Shown in pieces: positions 14,888-24,380 of a stretch of DNA of 64,000 nucleotides (positions are counted from its first letter, which is position 1; each line of letters starts with the position of its first letter). Under the pieces are notes generated by a model. The model saw only the letters and a list, made by a program, of their open reading frames with translations, was not told the origin of the DNA and made no database searches. A program made the position numbers and the translations under genes. Source of the DNA: JAWLHU01 sp049324875. Lineage in GTDB: Bacteria; Bacillota; Sulfobacillia; Symbiobacteriales; Symbiobacteriaceae. Where the stretch lies: positions 20,526 to 84,525 of the forward strand of contig JBMONC010000052.1 in NCBI GenBank assembly GCA_049324875.1, written 5' to 3'.

Positions 14888-17704
14888 ATGTCCGAGAAGG
14901 TGGACTACAAAGCCACACTGAACATGCCGCAGACGGAGTTCCCGATGCGGGCCAACCTGCCGACCCGCGAGCCGGAGCAGCTGAAGTCCTGGGAGGAGAT
15001 GGACCTCTACCGGACGGTCCAGCAGGCCACCGCCGGGCGGCCCAAGTTCATCCTGCACGACGGCCCGCCCTACGCCAACGGCGACATCCACCTGGGGACC
15101 GCTCTGAACAAGATCCTGAAGGATATCATCGTCAAGTGGGCCACCATGGCCGGCTACGACTCGCCCTACGTCCCCGGCTGGGACACCCACGGGCTGCCCA
15201 TCGAGCTGAAGGCGCTCAAGGAGATGAAGATCGACCGGAACAAGATCGACCCGGTGGAGCTGCGGGCCAAGTGCGCCGAGTACGCCCACCACTGGCGGGA
15301 TGTGCAGCGGGAGCAGTTCAAGCGGCTGGGGGTCCGGGGCGACTGGGAGAACCCCTACATGACCCTCTCCCCCGAGTTCGAGGCCAAGGAGGTGGAGGTC
15401 TTCGCCGCCATGGCCACCCAGGGCCACATCTACCGCGGGCTGAAGCCGGTCTACTGGTGCGCCCACGACGAGACCGCCCTGGCCGAGGCCGAGATCGAGT
15501 ACGCCGAGAAGACCTCCTACTCCATCTACGTCAAGTTCCCGGTGGTGGATGGCAACGGGCTGCTGCCCGACGGCGCCCACCTGGTGATCTGGACCACCAC
15601 CCCCTGGACCATCCCCGCCAACCTGGCTGTGGCCGTCCACCCCGATGTGGAGTACGGCCTCTACGCCACCGAGAAGGGCGACCTGGTCCTGGCCCAGGCG
15701 CTGGCCAAGAAGGTCTGCGAGGCGATCGGCGTCCCCGAGGGGGAGCTGAAGGCCAGCTTCAAGGGCGCCCAGCTGGAGGGGGTCATCTACCGCCACCTGC
15801 TCTACGACCGGACCTGCCCGGTGATCCTGGGCGACCACGTCACCACCGAGGATGGCACCGGCCTGGTCCACACCGCTCCGGGCCACGGCCACGAGGACTT
15901 CGCCGTCGGCCAGCAGTACGGCCTGCCGGTCCTCAACCCGGTCAACGACAAGGGCGTCTTCACCGAGGAGGCCGGCCCCTTCGCCGGGATGTTCTTCGAG
16001 AAGGCCAACCCGGTGATCATCGAGGCGCTGGATCAGGCGGGGATGCTGCTGGCCCAGGGCAAGGTCCGCCACCAGTACGCCCACTGCTGGCGCTGCAAGA
16101 ACCCGGTGATCTACCGGGCCACCGTCCAGTGGTTTGCCAAGGTGGAGGGCTTCATGGACACCGCCAAGGAGGCCCTCAAGCAGGTGAAGTGGATCCCCGA
16201 GTGGGGCTACAACCGGATCCACAACATGATCGAGGGGCTCTCCGACTGGTGCATCAGCCGGCAGCGGGCCTGGGGCATGCCGATCCCGATCCTGACCTGC
16301 GATGGTTGCAACGAGCCCTCCTTTGAGCCCGCTGTCTTCGCCAAGGTGGCCGAGATCTTCCGCAAGGAGGGCTCCGACGCCTGGTGGATCCGGCCGGCGG
16401 AGGAGTTCATGCCCGAGGGCGGCCTGACCTGCAAGCACTGCGGCTCCACCCAGTTCCACAAGGAGAAGGACATCCTCGACGTCTGGTTCGACTCCGGCTC
16501 CTCCCACGTGGGCGTGCTGGAGACCCGGGAGGAGCTCTCCTGGCCGGCCGACCTCTACCTGGAGGGCTCCGACCAGCACCGCGGCTGGTTCAAGTCCTCC
16601 CTGCTCACCTCGGTGGTCGCCCGGGAGGGCAAGCCGCCCTACCGGCAGGTGCTGACCCACGGCTTCACCGTCGATGAGTCGGGGCGGAAGATGTCCAAGT
16701 CGCTGGGCAACACCGTCGACCCGTTGAAGGTGATCCAGCAGTACGGTGCCGACATCCTTCGGCTCTGGGTCGCCTCCACCGACTACCGGAACGACATGGC
16801 GCTCTCGGAGAACATCCTGAAGCAGGTGGCCGACGCCTACCGGAAGATCCGGAACACCATCCGCTACCTGCTGGGCAACCTGCACGACTTCAACCCTGCC
16901 ACCGACCTGGTGGAGCGGGACCAGCTGCTGGAGATCGACCGCTGGGCGATGCACCGGCTGCAGGAGGTGGTGGGCAAGGTCTCCGAGGCCTACCGGGAGT
17001 ACGAGTTCCACCTGGTCTACCACACCCTGAACAACTACTGCTCCGTCGACCTCTCCGCCGTCTACCTCGACATCCTGAAGGACCGGCTCTACACCAGCGG
17101 CCGGACCTCCCTGGAGCGGCGCTCGGCCCAGACGGTGCTCTACCACCAGGCGGATGCGCTGATCCGGATGCTGACCCCGATCCTCTCCTTCACCGCCGAG
17201 GAGGCCTACAAGTACCTGCCCAAGGCCGCCGATGCCCCGCCCACCGCCCAGCTGCTCACCCTGCCCCAGGTCGACCCCTCCTTCCTGGATGAGGATCTGG
17301 CCGCGGAGTGGGAGAAGCTGCTGGAGGTCCGGGAGGCGGTGCAGGTGGTGATGGAGCGGGCCCGGGCCGATAAGCTGATCGGCTCCAGCCAGGAGGCGGC
17401 CGTCAACCTCTACGTCACCGGCGGCGAGGGCTCCCTGGCCGAGCTGCTCCAGCGCCACCTGGGCGACCTGCCCGCCATCTTCATCGTCTCCGATGTGAAG
17501 CTCTTTGCCGGCGGCCAGTCCGCCCCCAGCGGCACCTACTACGGCCAGGGCCCCGGCGACCTCTCGGTGGAGGTGGTCCGGGCCACCGGCGAGAAGTGCG
17601 AGCGCTGCTGGAACTACCGGGAGCTGGGCAAGATCGAGGCCCACCCCACCCTCTGCGAGCGCTGCGCCGGCGTGGTGCTCTCCCAGAACCTCGAACAGGC
17701 CTGA
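14888..17704 (+). CDS. ileS: Isoleucyl-tRNA synthetase
   Basis: The 938-residue class I synthetase charges tRNA-Ile. The HIGH motif appears as HLGT at about residue 68 (DGPPYANGDIHLGTALNKIL). The CP1 editing domain includes WTTTPWTIPANLAVAVHPDV. The KMSKS loop starts at residue 601 (GRKMSKSLGNTVDP). A C-terminal zinc site CERC/CERC begins at residue 904, as in bacterial-type IleRS1. ATG 14888 has RBS AGGAGGGG at 14872-14879; upstream in-frame codons lie inside the T-box. It is controlled by the T-box leader. Confidence 0.97.
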   Translation: MSEKVDYKATLNMPQTEFPMRANLPTREPEQLKSWEEMDLYRTVQQATAGRPKFILHDGPPYANGDIHLGTALNKILKDIIVKWATMAGYDSPYVPGWDTHGLPIELKALKEMKIDRNKIDPVELRAKCAEYAHHWRDVQREQFKRLGVRGDWENPYMTLSPEFEAKEVEVFAAMATQGHIYRGLKPVYWCAHDETALAEAEIEYAEKTSYSIYVKFPVVDGNGLLPDGAHLVIWTTTPWTIPANLAVAVHPDVEYGLYATEKGDLVLAQALAKKVCEAIGVPEGELKASFKGAQLEGVIYRHLLYDRTCPVILGDHVTTEDGTGLVHTAPGHGHEDFAVGQQYGLPVLNPVNDKGVFTEEAGPFAGMFFEKANPVIIEALDQAGMLLAQGKVRHQYAHCWRCKNPVIYRATVQWFAKVEGFMDTAKEALKQVKWIPEWGYNRIHNMIEGLSDWCISRQRAWGMPIPILTCDGCNEPSFEPAVFAKVAEIFRKEGSDAWWIRPAEEFMPEGGLTCKHCGSTQFHKEKDILDVWFDSGSSHVGVLETREELSWPADLYLEGSDQHRGWFKSSLLTSVVAREGKPPYRQVLTHGFTVDESGRKMSKSLGNTVDPLKVIQQYGADILRLWVASTDYRNDMALSENILKQVADAYRKIRNTIRYLLGNLHDFNPATDLVERDQLLEIDRWAMHRLQEVVGKVSEAYREYEFHLVYHTLNNYCSVDLSAVYLDILKDRLYTSGRTSLERRSAQTVLYHQADALIRMLTPILSFTAEEAYKYLPKAADAPPTAQLLTLPQVDPSFLDEDLAAEWEKLLEVREAVQVVMERARADKLIGSSQEAAVNLYVTGGEGSLAELLQRHLGDLPAIFIVSDVKLFAGGQSAPSGTYYGQGPGDLSVEVVRATGEKCERCWNYRELGKIEAHPTLCERCAGVVLSQNLEQA

Positions 17705-17710
17705 TCCAAC

Positions 17711-17742
17711 AGGGCGTCCCACCAGGTGTGGGGCGCCCTTTT
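17711..17742 (+). terminator. Rho-independent terminator after ileS
   Basis: AGGGCGTCCCAC pairs with GTGGGGCGCCCT (one mismatch), followed by TTTT. Confidence 0.85.
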
Positions 17743-17830
17743 CATCCCCCTGCCCCCCTGCGGGACCGACCGTCCATCGAACCCGAGGCGGTTGAGACCC
17801 GTATTAGTTAATGAGGGGGGATATTGGAAT

Positions 17831-19123
17831 ATGGGAGTGGAACTTACTGAAATTGGTATAGACTTAAATGTGGAGGTACATCGGCCTCCCGACCGCCAGG
17901 CGCCGGAGCTCTCCAGCGGGTTGCTGAGCCAGTTGCTCCGATGGAAGCCGTGGGTCTCGGTCCAGCAGGATCTGAGCGCCGAGCTCCGCTTTGCTGATGG
18001 CTGCCTCAGGCTTGTGCGCCGGCCCCATGCCGTGCTGATAGAGTGGGCCCACCGCCGTCCCCGGCCCCCGCTCTTCGTCACCACCCTGGGGCTCTGGCTC
18101 AGGGCCTGTGTCGCCGGCAGCGCCCCGGCCGGCCGGTTGCGCCACGCGGGGGATATGCCCGCCTGCATCGTCGACAGCGGGGGCCTGCTGCTCCTGCGGA
18201 CGCCGGAGCTGACGGAGTGGCTGGCGGTCCGGCCGAACGGATGCGACCTGCAGCAGGTGAGGAGCGCCCTGGGGCGGGCGCTGCGCGGGCAGGGGGCCTA
18301 CTCGGTCCGCTCCCCCTACGAGGCAGAGGTGGAGGCGGAGGTGGGCCACTTCCGCCTGCGACTGCAGCAGCGCTGGATGACGGCGGTCCAGCAGGAGGGA
18401 CCCGTCGCTCCTCCCGGCGAACCCTGGCCCCTTCTTCGCTTCCTGAAGCCCTGCCTCTACCGGCGGGACGGCACTCCCCTGGCCCGGCTCCGGCCCGCCG
18501 ATCTCGGCGTCTTTCCCGAGGCGGGCCGCTCCTTCCGCACCCGCCTGCGGACCAGCCATCCGCTCGGCCTCGATATCACCGAGGCCTTCCTGGGCGATCT
18601 CTGGTCGCCGGAAGCCATCGTTCTCGGGATGACGCTGGACAACCGCTCCTGGGTCGTCCAGACCCCCGAGGCAGCCTGGTCGGCGGCCGTGACGGGCGGC
18701 AGGTTGACCATCACCGGGGTGACGGACCGCCGCTTCTCGCTCCACCAGTTCCGCAACGCCAATATCCTCCTCACCGACCACGGCGACGAGCGGTTCCGGC
18801 TCCGCATCGCCACCAAGTGGGAGTTGATCTGCGGCCTGCCCCCGGTGCGGCGGGACCTGGACACCAAGTTCCTCCTGCAGCGGCTGAAGAGCCAGCGGCA
18901 CCTGGTGGCTGCCGCCTTCGGCCGGACCGTCGTCCTCGCCACCACCGAGGTCACCGCCGTGCTAAAGACGCAGGGGCGGAGCGCCGTGGTGGTATCGGTC
19001 TGGCCCACCCACCTGGACCACCCCCGGGCGGTGGAGGAGGCGGTGCTGCGCCACCTGGCCGAGCCGGAGAAGCTCACCGCCGCGGCGGTGATGCCAGGTG
19101 AGCCGGTCCCGCTGATGGGTTGA
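17831..19123 (+). CDS. Hypothetical protein, 430 residues
   Basis: I do not recognise a family. The protein is soluble, without a signal peptide or membrane segments, and rich in Arg, Leu and aromatic residues. The N-terminal half has a short MGVELTEIGIDLNVEVHRP strand-like opening. The C-terminal half is beta-rich (VLGMTLDNRSWVVQTPEAAW, AVTGGRLTITGVTDRRFSLH). The coding pattern (G/C third positions) matches its neighbours. ATG 17831 has RBS GAGGGGGG at 17813-17820. It stands alone between the ileS terminator and repeat copy B. Confidence 0.65.
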   Translation: MGVELTEIGIDLNVEVHRPPDRQAPELSSGLLSQLLRWKPWVSVQQDLSAELRFADGCLRLVRRPHAVLIEWAHRRPRPPLFVTTLGLWLRACVAGSAPAGRLRHAGDMPACIVDSGGLLLLRTPELTEWLAVRPNGCDLQQVRSALGRALRGQGAYSVRSPYEAEVEAEVGHFRLRLQQRWMTAVQQEGPVAPPGEPWPLLRFLKPCLYRRDGTPLARLRPADLGVFPEAGRSFRTRLRTSHPLGLDITEAFLGDLWSPEAIVLGMTLDNRSWVVQTPEAAWSAAVTGGRLTITGVTDRRFSLHQFRNANILLTDHGDERFRLRIATKWELICGLPPVRRDLDTKFLLQRLKSQRHLVAAAFGRTVVLATTEVTAVLKTQGRSAVVVSVWPTHLDHPRAVEEAVLRHLAEPEKLTAAAVMPGEPVPLMG

Positions 19124-19134
19124 GCGTTTTCTTT

Positions 19135-19420
19135 GCCACGGATTACACGGATTACACGGATAAAACCAAATACATTACAAAAATGTGGGTAGTATCCATT
19201 TCGTTCGTGGTGCTGGTGCGAAGCACCGCACCATGGTGGTGACACGGAATCACGGGCAACGGGAGTGGGTGTCGATTCTCATCCGGGGAAGAGAGACGGA
19301 TGGTAGGGCAGAAAGCCTTACCATCCGTCTTGTTTGCCTTATGGTGCGGTGCTTCGCACCAGCACCACCCATCATTGTCAGTTTTATGTCTTCATCCGTG
19401 TCATCCGTGTAATCCGTGGC
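19135..19420. repeat. Dispersed intergenic hairpin element, copy B (longest, double)
   Basis: The ends are a 27-bp inverted repeat with one mismatch (19135-19161 and 19394-19420), each made of three 9-bp units of the CACGGATTA type. Two core hairpins lie inside in opposite orientation, at 19209-19232 and 19343-19366, both built on GGTGCGGTGCTTCGCACC. The copy looks like two inverted elements around a separate hairpin. It contains no ORF. It fills the gap between the unknown protein gene and moaA. Confidence 0.85.
19294..19337 (+). terminator. Strong hairpin inside repeat copy B, possible terminator
   Basis: There is a perfect 12-bp stem, AGACGGATGGTA / TACCATCCGTCT, followed by TGTTTG. It could end the upstream gene's transcript. 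Confidence 0.6.
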
Positions 19421-19456
19421 GGTCATTTTCAGGGGAATCCGGTCCGTGTGACCACC

Positions 19457-20446
19457 CTACCCGCCGATCTCCCGCATCGCCAGCGTAGCGTCGGAGAAGC
19501 CGCCGGGGGTCACGCCGTGCCACTCGGGCTTCAGCGCTGCCGCCCTGGCCAGGAGGGAGGCGATCTCCTCGTCGGTGCAGCCCGCTCGCATCCGGCCCTT
19601 CAGGTCGGCCTCGCCCTGCACCAGCAGGCAGGAGCGGATCTTGCCGTCGGCGGTCAGCCGCATCCGGTTGCAGGAGTCGCAGAAGTGCTGGGTGACCGGG
19701 GTGATCACCCCGACCGAAGCGGTGGAGCCCTGGACTCGGTAGAGCCGGGCCGGGTCGCCGTGCCGCATCGGCATGGGCTCCAGGGGGAAGGACTCCCGCA
19801 CCCGGCCCAGGATCTCATCGGCGGGTACGAAGAACTGCTCCCAGAGCCCCGCGGCGCAGCCAATCGGCATGTATTCGATAAAGCGGACCTGCCAGTTCCG
19901 CCGCACGCCCATCGCCACCAGGGGGACGATCTGGTCGTCGTTCAGCCCCTTCATCACCACGGCATTGATCTTGACCGGGGTCAGCCCGGCCTTCTCAGCC
20001 GCCTCGATCCCGGCCAGCACCCGGACCAGGGAGCCGCCCCGGGTGATCTGGGCGAACCGGTGGGCGTCCAGGGTATCCAGGGAGATGTTGACCCGCTTCA
20101 GGCCCGCGGCGGCCAAGGGCTGGGCGTAGCGCTCCAGCTTGTGGGCGTTGGTGGAGAGTGCCACCTCCCGGATGCCCGGCAGGGCGGCGATCTCCCGGAC
20201 CAGGTCCACCAGGCCGGGCCGCACCAGCGGCTCACCGCCGGTCAGCCGGATCTTGGCCACCCCCATGGTGGCGGCGACCCGGGCGACCCGGACGATCTCC
20301 TCGTTGGTCATGTAGGCGTCGTGGGGGAGGAACTCCAGCCCCTCGGCGGGCATGCAGTAAGTGCAGCGCATGTCACACCGGTCGGTGATCGAGATGCGCA
20401 GGTAGGTGATCGGACGGTTGCCGGGGCTCAGCAGTGGTTGGGTCAT
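19457..20446 (-). CDS. moaA: GTP 3',8-cyclase MoaA (molybdenum cofactor synthesis)
   Basis: The 329-residue radical SAM enzyme converts GTP to 3',8-cyclo-GTP, the first step of molybdopterin synthesis. The N-terminal cluster is C24-x3-C28-x2-C31 (ITDRCDMRCTYCMP). The C-terminal second [4Fe-4S] site includes HFCDSCNRMRLTADGKIRSC. The chain ends in Gly-Gly, as the family requires. It is needed for the Tat-exported molybdoenzyme at 47091-49271. The other Moco genes are not in the window. tatA lies just upstream on the same strand. Confidence 0.96.
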   Translation of the reverse strand: MTQPLLSPGNRPITYLRISITDRCDMRCTYCMPAEGLEFLPHDAYMTNEEIVRVARVAATMGVAKIRLTGGEPLVRPGLVDLVREIAALPGIREVALSTNAHKLERYAQPLAAAGLKRVNISLDTLDAHRFAQITRGGSLVRVLAGIEAAEKAGLTPVKINAVVMKGLNDDQIVPLVAMGVRRNWQVRFIEYMPIGCAAGLWEQFFVPADEILGRVRESFPLEPMPMRHGDPARLYRVQGSTASVGVITPVTQHFCDSCNRMRLTADGKIRSCLLVQGEADLKGRMRAGCTDEEIASLLARAAALKPEWHGVTPGGFSDATLAMREIGG

Positions 20447-20509
20447 CAGGCGCTCCCTCCCGACCCTCTCCCGGTTCAGGCCGTGCCCGGCCGGCCCGGA
20501 AGGCAGGTG

Positions 20510-20725
20510 CTACTTGTTCAGGCTAACGCTCTCCTTGATCTCCTTGACCTCTTTCACCGCCTCAGCCACATCGCCCACCGTGCCCTTCATGGCCCCCTTC
20601 AGCTCGCGGATCGAGTTGCCGACAGCCTTCCCCAACTCCGGCAGCTTTTTCGGTCCGAAGATGAGGAGTGCGGCGCCGACGATCAGGATGATCTCACCAA
20701 CCCCGAACTTGTTGAGCATGGGCAT
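20510..20725 (-). CDS. tatA: Twin-arginine translocase subunit TatA/TatE
   Basis: The 71-residue protein has the family pattern GVGEIILIVGAALLIFGPKK-LPELGKAVG: one membrane helix, a hinge and an amphipathic helix, then a charged tail. It forms the pore of the Tat pathway for folded proteins; tatC is not nearby. Its place next to moaA fits export of a molybdoenzyme. ATG 20725 and ATG 20719 are both possible starts behind GGAGGAGG. Confidence 0.93.
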   Translation of the reverse strand: MPMLNKFGVGEIILIVGAALLIFGPKKLPELGKAVGNSIRELKGAMKGTVGDVAEAVKEVKEIKESVSLNK

Positions 20726-20856
20726 GGGCCTCCTCCGGTGTAGGCTCTTTCCACCAGTGTAACAGCGCCGGTCGGTTCCTGCGACGGCTGAAAGGACGTA
20801 AAAAGGACTATAACCCCCATCCGTTGCCTACCCCATCCTGATCCGGAAACAGCAAA

Positions 20857-20902
20857 CCGGCCGCGGATGGCGCAGATCATCATCCGCACCGTCCGCGGCC
20901 GA
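20857..20902. terminator. Terminator after the nucleoside-type ABC operon
   Basis: CGGCCGCGGA (20858-20867) pairs with TCCGCGGCCG (20892-20901). On the minus strand it is followed by TTTGCTGTTT. It could also serve other transcripts. Confidence 0.7.
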
Positions 20903-20914
20903 AAAGATCCCAAC

Positions 20915-21802
20915 TCAGTGCGACTTCTCGTAGGGCAGACCGCTCGCCGCCGGCGGGGTGGAGCGGCCCACGAAGCCGGCCAGCGCCAGCATGGTCAGCA
21001 CATAAGGCGCCATGCTGAAGAACTGGTTCGGAATCGACTGGACCCCCAGCGCCTGGAAGAAGGTGCCCAGCGACTCGGAGGCGCCGAAGAGCAGCGTCGC
21101 CAGGACCGCCCCCAGGGGGTTCCACTTGCCAAAGATCACCGCCGCCAGGGCGATGAATCCCTTGCCTGCCGACATGCCGTGGACGAAGCGGGAGAGGAGG
21201 CCGATGGAGAGGGAGGCCCCGGCCAGCCCGGCCAGGAAGCCCGAGAGCAGGACGCCCCAGTACCGCATGGCCGCCACATTGACGCCCACCGTGTCCGCCG
21301 CCAGCGGGTGCTCGCCCACCGCCCGGAGCCGCAGGCCCCAGGAGGTCTTCCAGAGCGCCCAGTGGGAGATGATCGCCAGGGCGAAGGCGCCGTAGACGAA
21401 GAGGTTGAGGCCCATCACGTCGGGGATCTTGGCCACCGAGGGGGTGCCGCCCGCCTGGCCCCAGATCTTGTTCAGCATGAAATCGGTAAAGCCGACGGCC
21501 AGGAGGTTGAGCGCAACGCCGGAGACCACCTGGTTCGCCCGGAACCGGATCGAGGCCACGGCGTGGAGCGAGGCCAGCGCCACCCCCGAGAGGGCGCCGC
21601 CCAGCACCCCCAGCCAGGCCGAGCCGGTCACGTGGGAGGTGTAGACCGCCATGAAGGCGCCCACCAGCATGATCCCCTCCAGGGCGATGTTGACCACGCC
21701 GGACCGCTCGGAGAAGATGCCGCCGAGGGCCGCCAGGATGAGGGGGGTGGCGGCACGGAGCGTTGCCGTGATCAGGATGCTGGCAATGGCCACCCAGGTC
21801 AT
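20915..21802 (-). CDS. Nucleoside-type ABC transporter permease 2 (NupQ/YufQ-like)
   Basis: The 295-residue membrane protein of the BPD_transp_2 family has about eight membrane segments. Clear family parts are AATPLILAALGGIFSERSGV, VNIALEGIMLVGAFMAVYTS and SAGKGFIALAAVIFGKWNPL. It pairs with the preceding permease and overlaps it by 4 bp (ATGA). With the BMP-type binding protein this is a nucleoside or purine-derivative importer. It is last in the bmp operon. Confidence 0.9.
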   Translation of the reverse strand: MTWVAIASILITATLRAATPLILAALGGIFSERSGVVNIALEGIMLVGAFMAVYTSHVTGSAWLGVLGGALSGVALASLHAVASIRFRANQVVSGVALNLLAVGFTDFMLNKIWGQAGGTPSVAKIPDVMGLNLFVYGAFALAIISHWALWKTSWGLRLRAVGEHPLAADTVGVNVAAMRYWGVLLSGFLAGLAGASLSIGLLSRFVHGMSAGKGFIALAAVIFGKWNPLGAVLATLLFGASESLGTFFQALGVQSIPNQFFSMAPYVLTMLALAGFVGRSTPPAASGLPYEKSH

Positions 21803-22875
21803 GCGCTCTTCACCTCCGTCTTCAGCCTACGGTTCCGCAGGAAGCGCCAGATGCCCTCCGCCGCCACGAAGAAGATCACCGTGCCCTGCACGATGTAGAT
21901 GATCGCCTTGGGCACCCCGGCGCTGGCCTGGATCACCGGACCGCTCCGGTCCAGGGCGCCGAAGAGCAGCGCCGCCAGCACCACGCCCACCGGGTGGGTC
22001 CGGCCCACCAGCGCCACGGCGATGCCGTCAAAGCCGTAGCCGGCGAAGGCGGTGGTCTCGAAGAAGACCCGGTTGATGCCAAGGGTCTGGACGGCGCCCG
22101 CCATGCCGGCCAGCGCCCCCGAGAGCCCCATCGCCAGCACCACGTTGCGGGGGACCGAGATGCCGGCGTACTCCGCCGCCCCCGGTGAGAGACCCACCGC
22201 CCGGATCTCGTAGCCGGCCGGGGTCTTAAAGAGGAGCACCCAGACCACGAAGGCGGCCACCAGCGCCCACCAGAGGCCGGCGTGGAGGCGGGAGCCCGCG
22301 ATCAGGTCCTGGGCGAAGGCGGCCGTGGGGTGGACCGGATTGGAGGAGGCCTGTCCCGAGCCCGCCCGCAGGAAGGCGTTGAGCATCCAGTTGCTCAGGA
22401 AGAGCGCCACGTAGTTGAGCATGATCGAGTTGATCACCTCATGCACCCCGCGGAAGGCCTTGAGCAGGCCGGCGATGGAGGCCCAGAAGGCGCCCGCCAG
22501 GGCGCCGGCCAGCATGCCCAGGGCCGGGTGAAGCCAGCCCGGGGCGCTGATCCCGTAGCCCACCACCACCGTGGCAATCTGCGCCACCAGGTACTGCCCC
22601 TCCACGCCGATGTTGAAGAGGCCGGACCGGAACGCCAGGGAGATGGCGAGCCCCGTGAAGATCAGCGGGATGGTGGAGACCAGGGTCTCGCCGAAGCCGC
22701 GGGGAGAGCCGGCCACCGCCCGGGCGAAGGCCTGGTAGGCCACGATCGGATCCTTGCCCACCAGCAGGATGAAGATGGTGCCCACGGCGAGGCCGACGAG
22801 GGTGGCCAGCACCGGGATCGAGACCGCCTCGGCAGCCTCCCGGAACGCCTTGCTCATAGCGGAGTCCTTAGCCAC
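21799..22875 (-). CDS. Nucleoside-type ABC transporter permease 1 (NupP/YufP-like)
   Basis: The 358-residue permease has the family sequences SLAFRSGLFNIGVEGQYLVA, FRGVHEVINSIMLNYVALFL and AGYGFDGIAVALVGRTHPVG. GTG 22875 is preferred: GGAGG lies 8 bases upstream and the start overlaps the end of the ATPase gene, indicating coupling. GTG 22890 and ATG 22857 are alternatives. Confidence 0.9.
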   Translation of the reverse strand: MAKDSAMSKAFREAAEAVSIPVLATLVGLAVGTIFILLVGKDPIVAYQAFARAVAGSPRGFGETLVSTIPLIFTGLAISLAFRSGLFNIGVEGQYLVAQIATVVVGYGISAPGWLHPALGMLAGALAGAFWASIAGLLKAFRGVHEVINSIMLNYVALFLSNWMLNAFLRAGSGQASSNPVHPTAAFAQDLIAGSRLHAGLWWALVAAFVVWVLLFKTPAGYEIRAVGLSPGAAEYAGISVPRNVVLAMGLSGALAGMAGAVQTLGINRVFFETTAFAGYGFDGIAVALVGRTHPVGVVLAALLFGALDRSGPVIQASAGVPKAIIYIVQGTVIFFVAAEGIWRFLRNRRLKTEVKSA

Positions 22876-24370
22876 CTGCGACACCTCCACAGGCCATCAA
22901 CTGGCCCAGGTTCTCCTCGGTCGCCTCGTGCCGGGCCATCTCGGCCACCACCTGCCCCTTGTACATCACCAGAATCCGGTCGGACAGGTTCATGATCTCG
23001 TCCAGTTCCAGGGAGACCAGCAGGACCGCCTTGCCGTTGTCCCGCTCTTCCACCAGCCGCCGGTGGATGAACTCGATCGCGCCCACATCCAGGCCCCGGG
23101 TGGGCTGGACGGCGATCATCAAGTTGGGATTGCGCATGATCTCGCGGCCCACGATCACCTTCTGCTGGTTGCCGCCCGAGAGCGCCCGCGCCTGGTAGTC
23201 CGGCCGGGGCGGCCGGACATCGAAGGCCTGGACGATCCTCTCGGCCAGCTCCGTCATCCCGGCATAGTTCAGGAAGCCGCCCCGGGTAAACGTCCGGTGA
23301 TCGCCCAGGGCGGTGTTCTCCGCCACCGAGAAGTCCAGCACCAGCCCTCGCCGCTGCCGGTCCTCCGGGATATGGCCGACGCCGGCGTCCCGGATCTCCT
23401 TGGGGGTCCGCCCGGTAAGCTCGCGGCCGTTCACCATCACCTTGCCCCCCACCGGCTTGCGCAGGCCGGTCAGGCAGGCCACCAGCTCCGACTGGCCGTT
23501 GCCGTCGACCCCGGCGATCCCCACGATCTCGCCCGCCCGCACCTGGAAGGAGACATCCCTGAGGGCGAGCAGCCCCCGGTCGTTCCTGGCCGAGAGGTTG
23601 GAGACCTCCAGCACCGGCTGCCTGGGCGCCGCCGGCTTCTTCTCCACCCGCAGCTCCACCTCGCGCCCGACCATCAGGTTGGCCAGTTCCGCCTCGGTCT
23701 GCCCCTTGGCCTCGACGGTGGCGATCTTCCGGCCCCGCCGGATGACCGTCACCCGATCGGCCAGGTGGAGCACCTCCTTCAGCTTGTGGGTGATGATGAT
23801 GATCGTCCGGCCCTGGGCCACCAGCGACTTCAGGATCTGGCCGAGCTCCAGCACCTCCTGTGGGGTGAGGACGGCGGTGGGCTCGTCCAGGATCAGCAGC
23901 TCGGCGCCCCGGTAGAGCGCCTTCAGGATCTCCACCCGCTGCTGCAGGCCTACGGAGATCGACTCGATCCGGTCCTCCGGATCGACCTCCAGACCGAACT
24001 GGTGCGAGATCTCCCGCACCTTGGCATTGGCCGTCTTCATGTCCAGGGCCAGACCGCCGGGCTCCTGGCCCAGCACGATGTTCTCGGCCACGGTGAAGAC
24101 CGGCACCAGCATGAAGTGTTGGTGGACCATGCCGATACCCAGATCAATGGCGTGGCGGGGCCCCTCGATCTTCACGGGCTTCCCCTTCCACTCAATGCTC
24201 CCCTCGTCCGGGGTGTAGAGGCCGTAGAGGATGTTCATCAGCGTCGACTTGCCGGCCCCGTTCTCCCCCAGCAGGGCATGGATCTCGCCCTTTTGGACCT
24301 CCAGGTCGATCCGGTCGTTGGCGACCAGCGACCCGAACCGCTTGGTGATTCCCGTCAGTTTTAGCAACAT
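22868..24370 (-). CDS. Nucleoside-type ABC transporter ATP-binding protein (NupO-like, two ABC domains)
   Basis: The 500-residue protein has two ABC domains in tandem. The first has Walker A GENGAGKST, the signature stretch SVGLQQRVEIL and Walker B LLILDEPTAVL. The second has a degenerate Walker A (GVDGNGQSELV) and signature ALSGGNQQKVIV, typical of the RbsA/MglA/NupO class. It powers the two permeases that follow. The start lies right behind a strong hairpin, and RBS strength is weak, so its level is probably lower than bmpA. Confidence 0.93.
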   Translation of the reverse strand: MLLKLTGITKRFGSLVANDRIDLEVQKGEIHALLGENGAGKSTLMNILYGLYTPDEGSIEWKGKPVKIEGPRHAIDLGIGMVHQHFMLVPVFTVAENIVLGQEPGGLALDMKTANAKVREISHQFGLEVDPEDRIESISVGLQQRVEILKALYRGAELLILDEPTAVLTPQEVLELGQILKSLVAQGRTIIIITHKLKEVLHLADRVTVIRRGRKIATVEAKGQTEAELANLMVGREVELRVEKKPAAPRQPVLEVSNLSARNDRGLLALRDVSFQVRAGEIVGIAGVDGNGQSELVACLTGLRKPVGGKVMVNGRELTGRTPKEIRDAGVGHIPEDRQRRGLVLDFSVAENTALGDHRTFTRGGFLNYAGMTELAERIVQAFDVRPPRPDYQARALSGGNQQKVIVGREIMRNPNLMIAVQPTRGLDVGAIEFIHRRLVEERDNGKAVLLVSLELDEIMNLSDRILVMYKGQVVAEMARHEATEENLGQLMACGGVAGG

Positions 24371-24380
24371 CTTTATGAAC

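Noticed and set aside
14861..17722. Open frame of about 950 codons on the strand opposite ileS
   Set aside because: Shadow of a high-G+C gene: the opposite frame lacks stops because of codon bias. Its translation is Val/Gly/Leu/His-rich low complexity with no RBS or motif.
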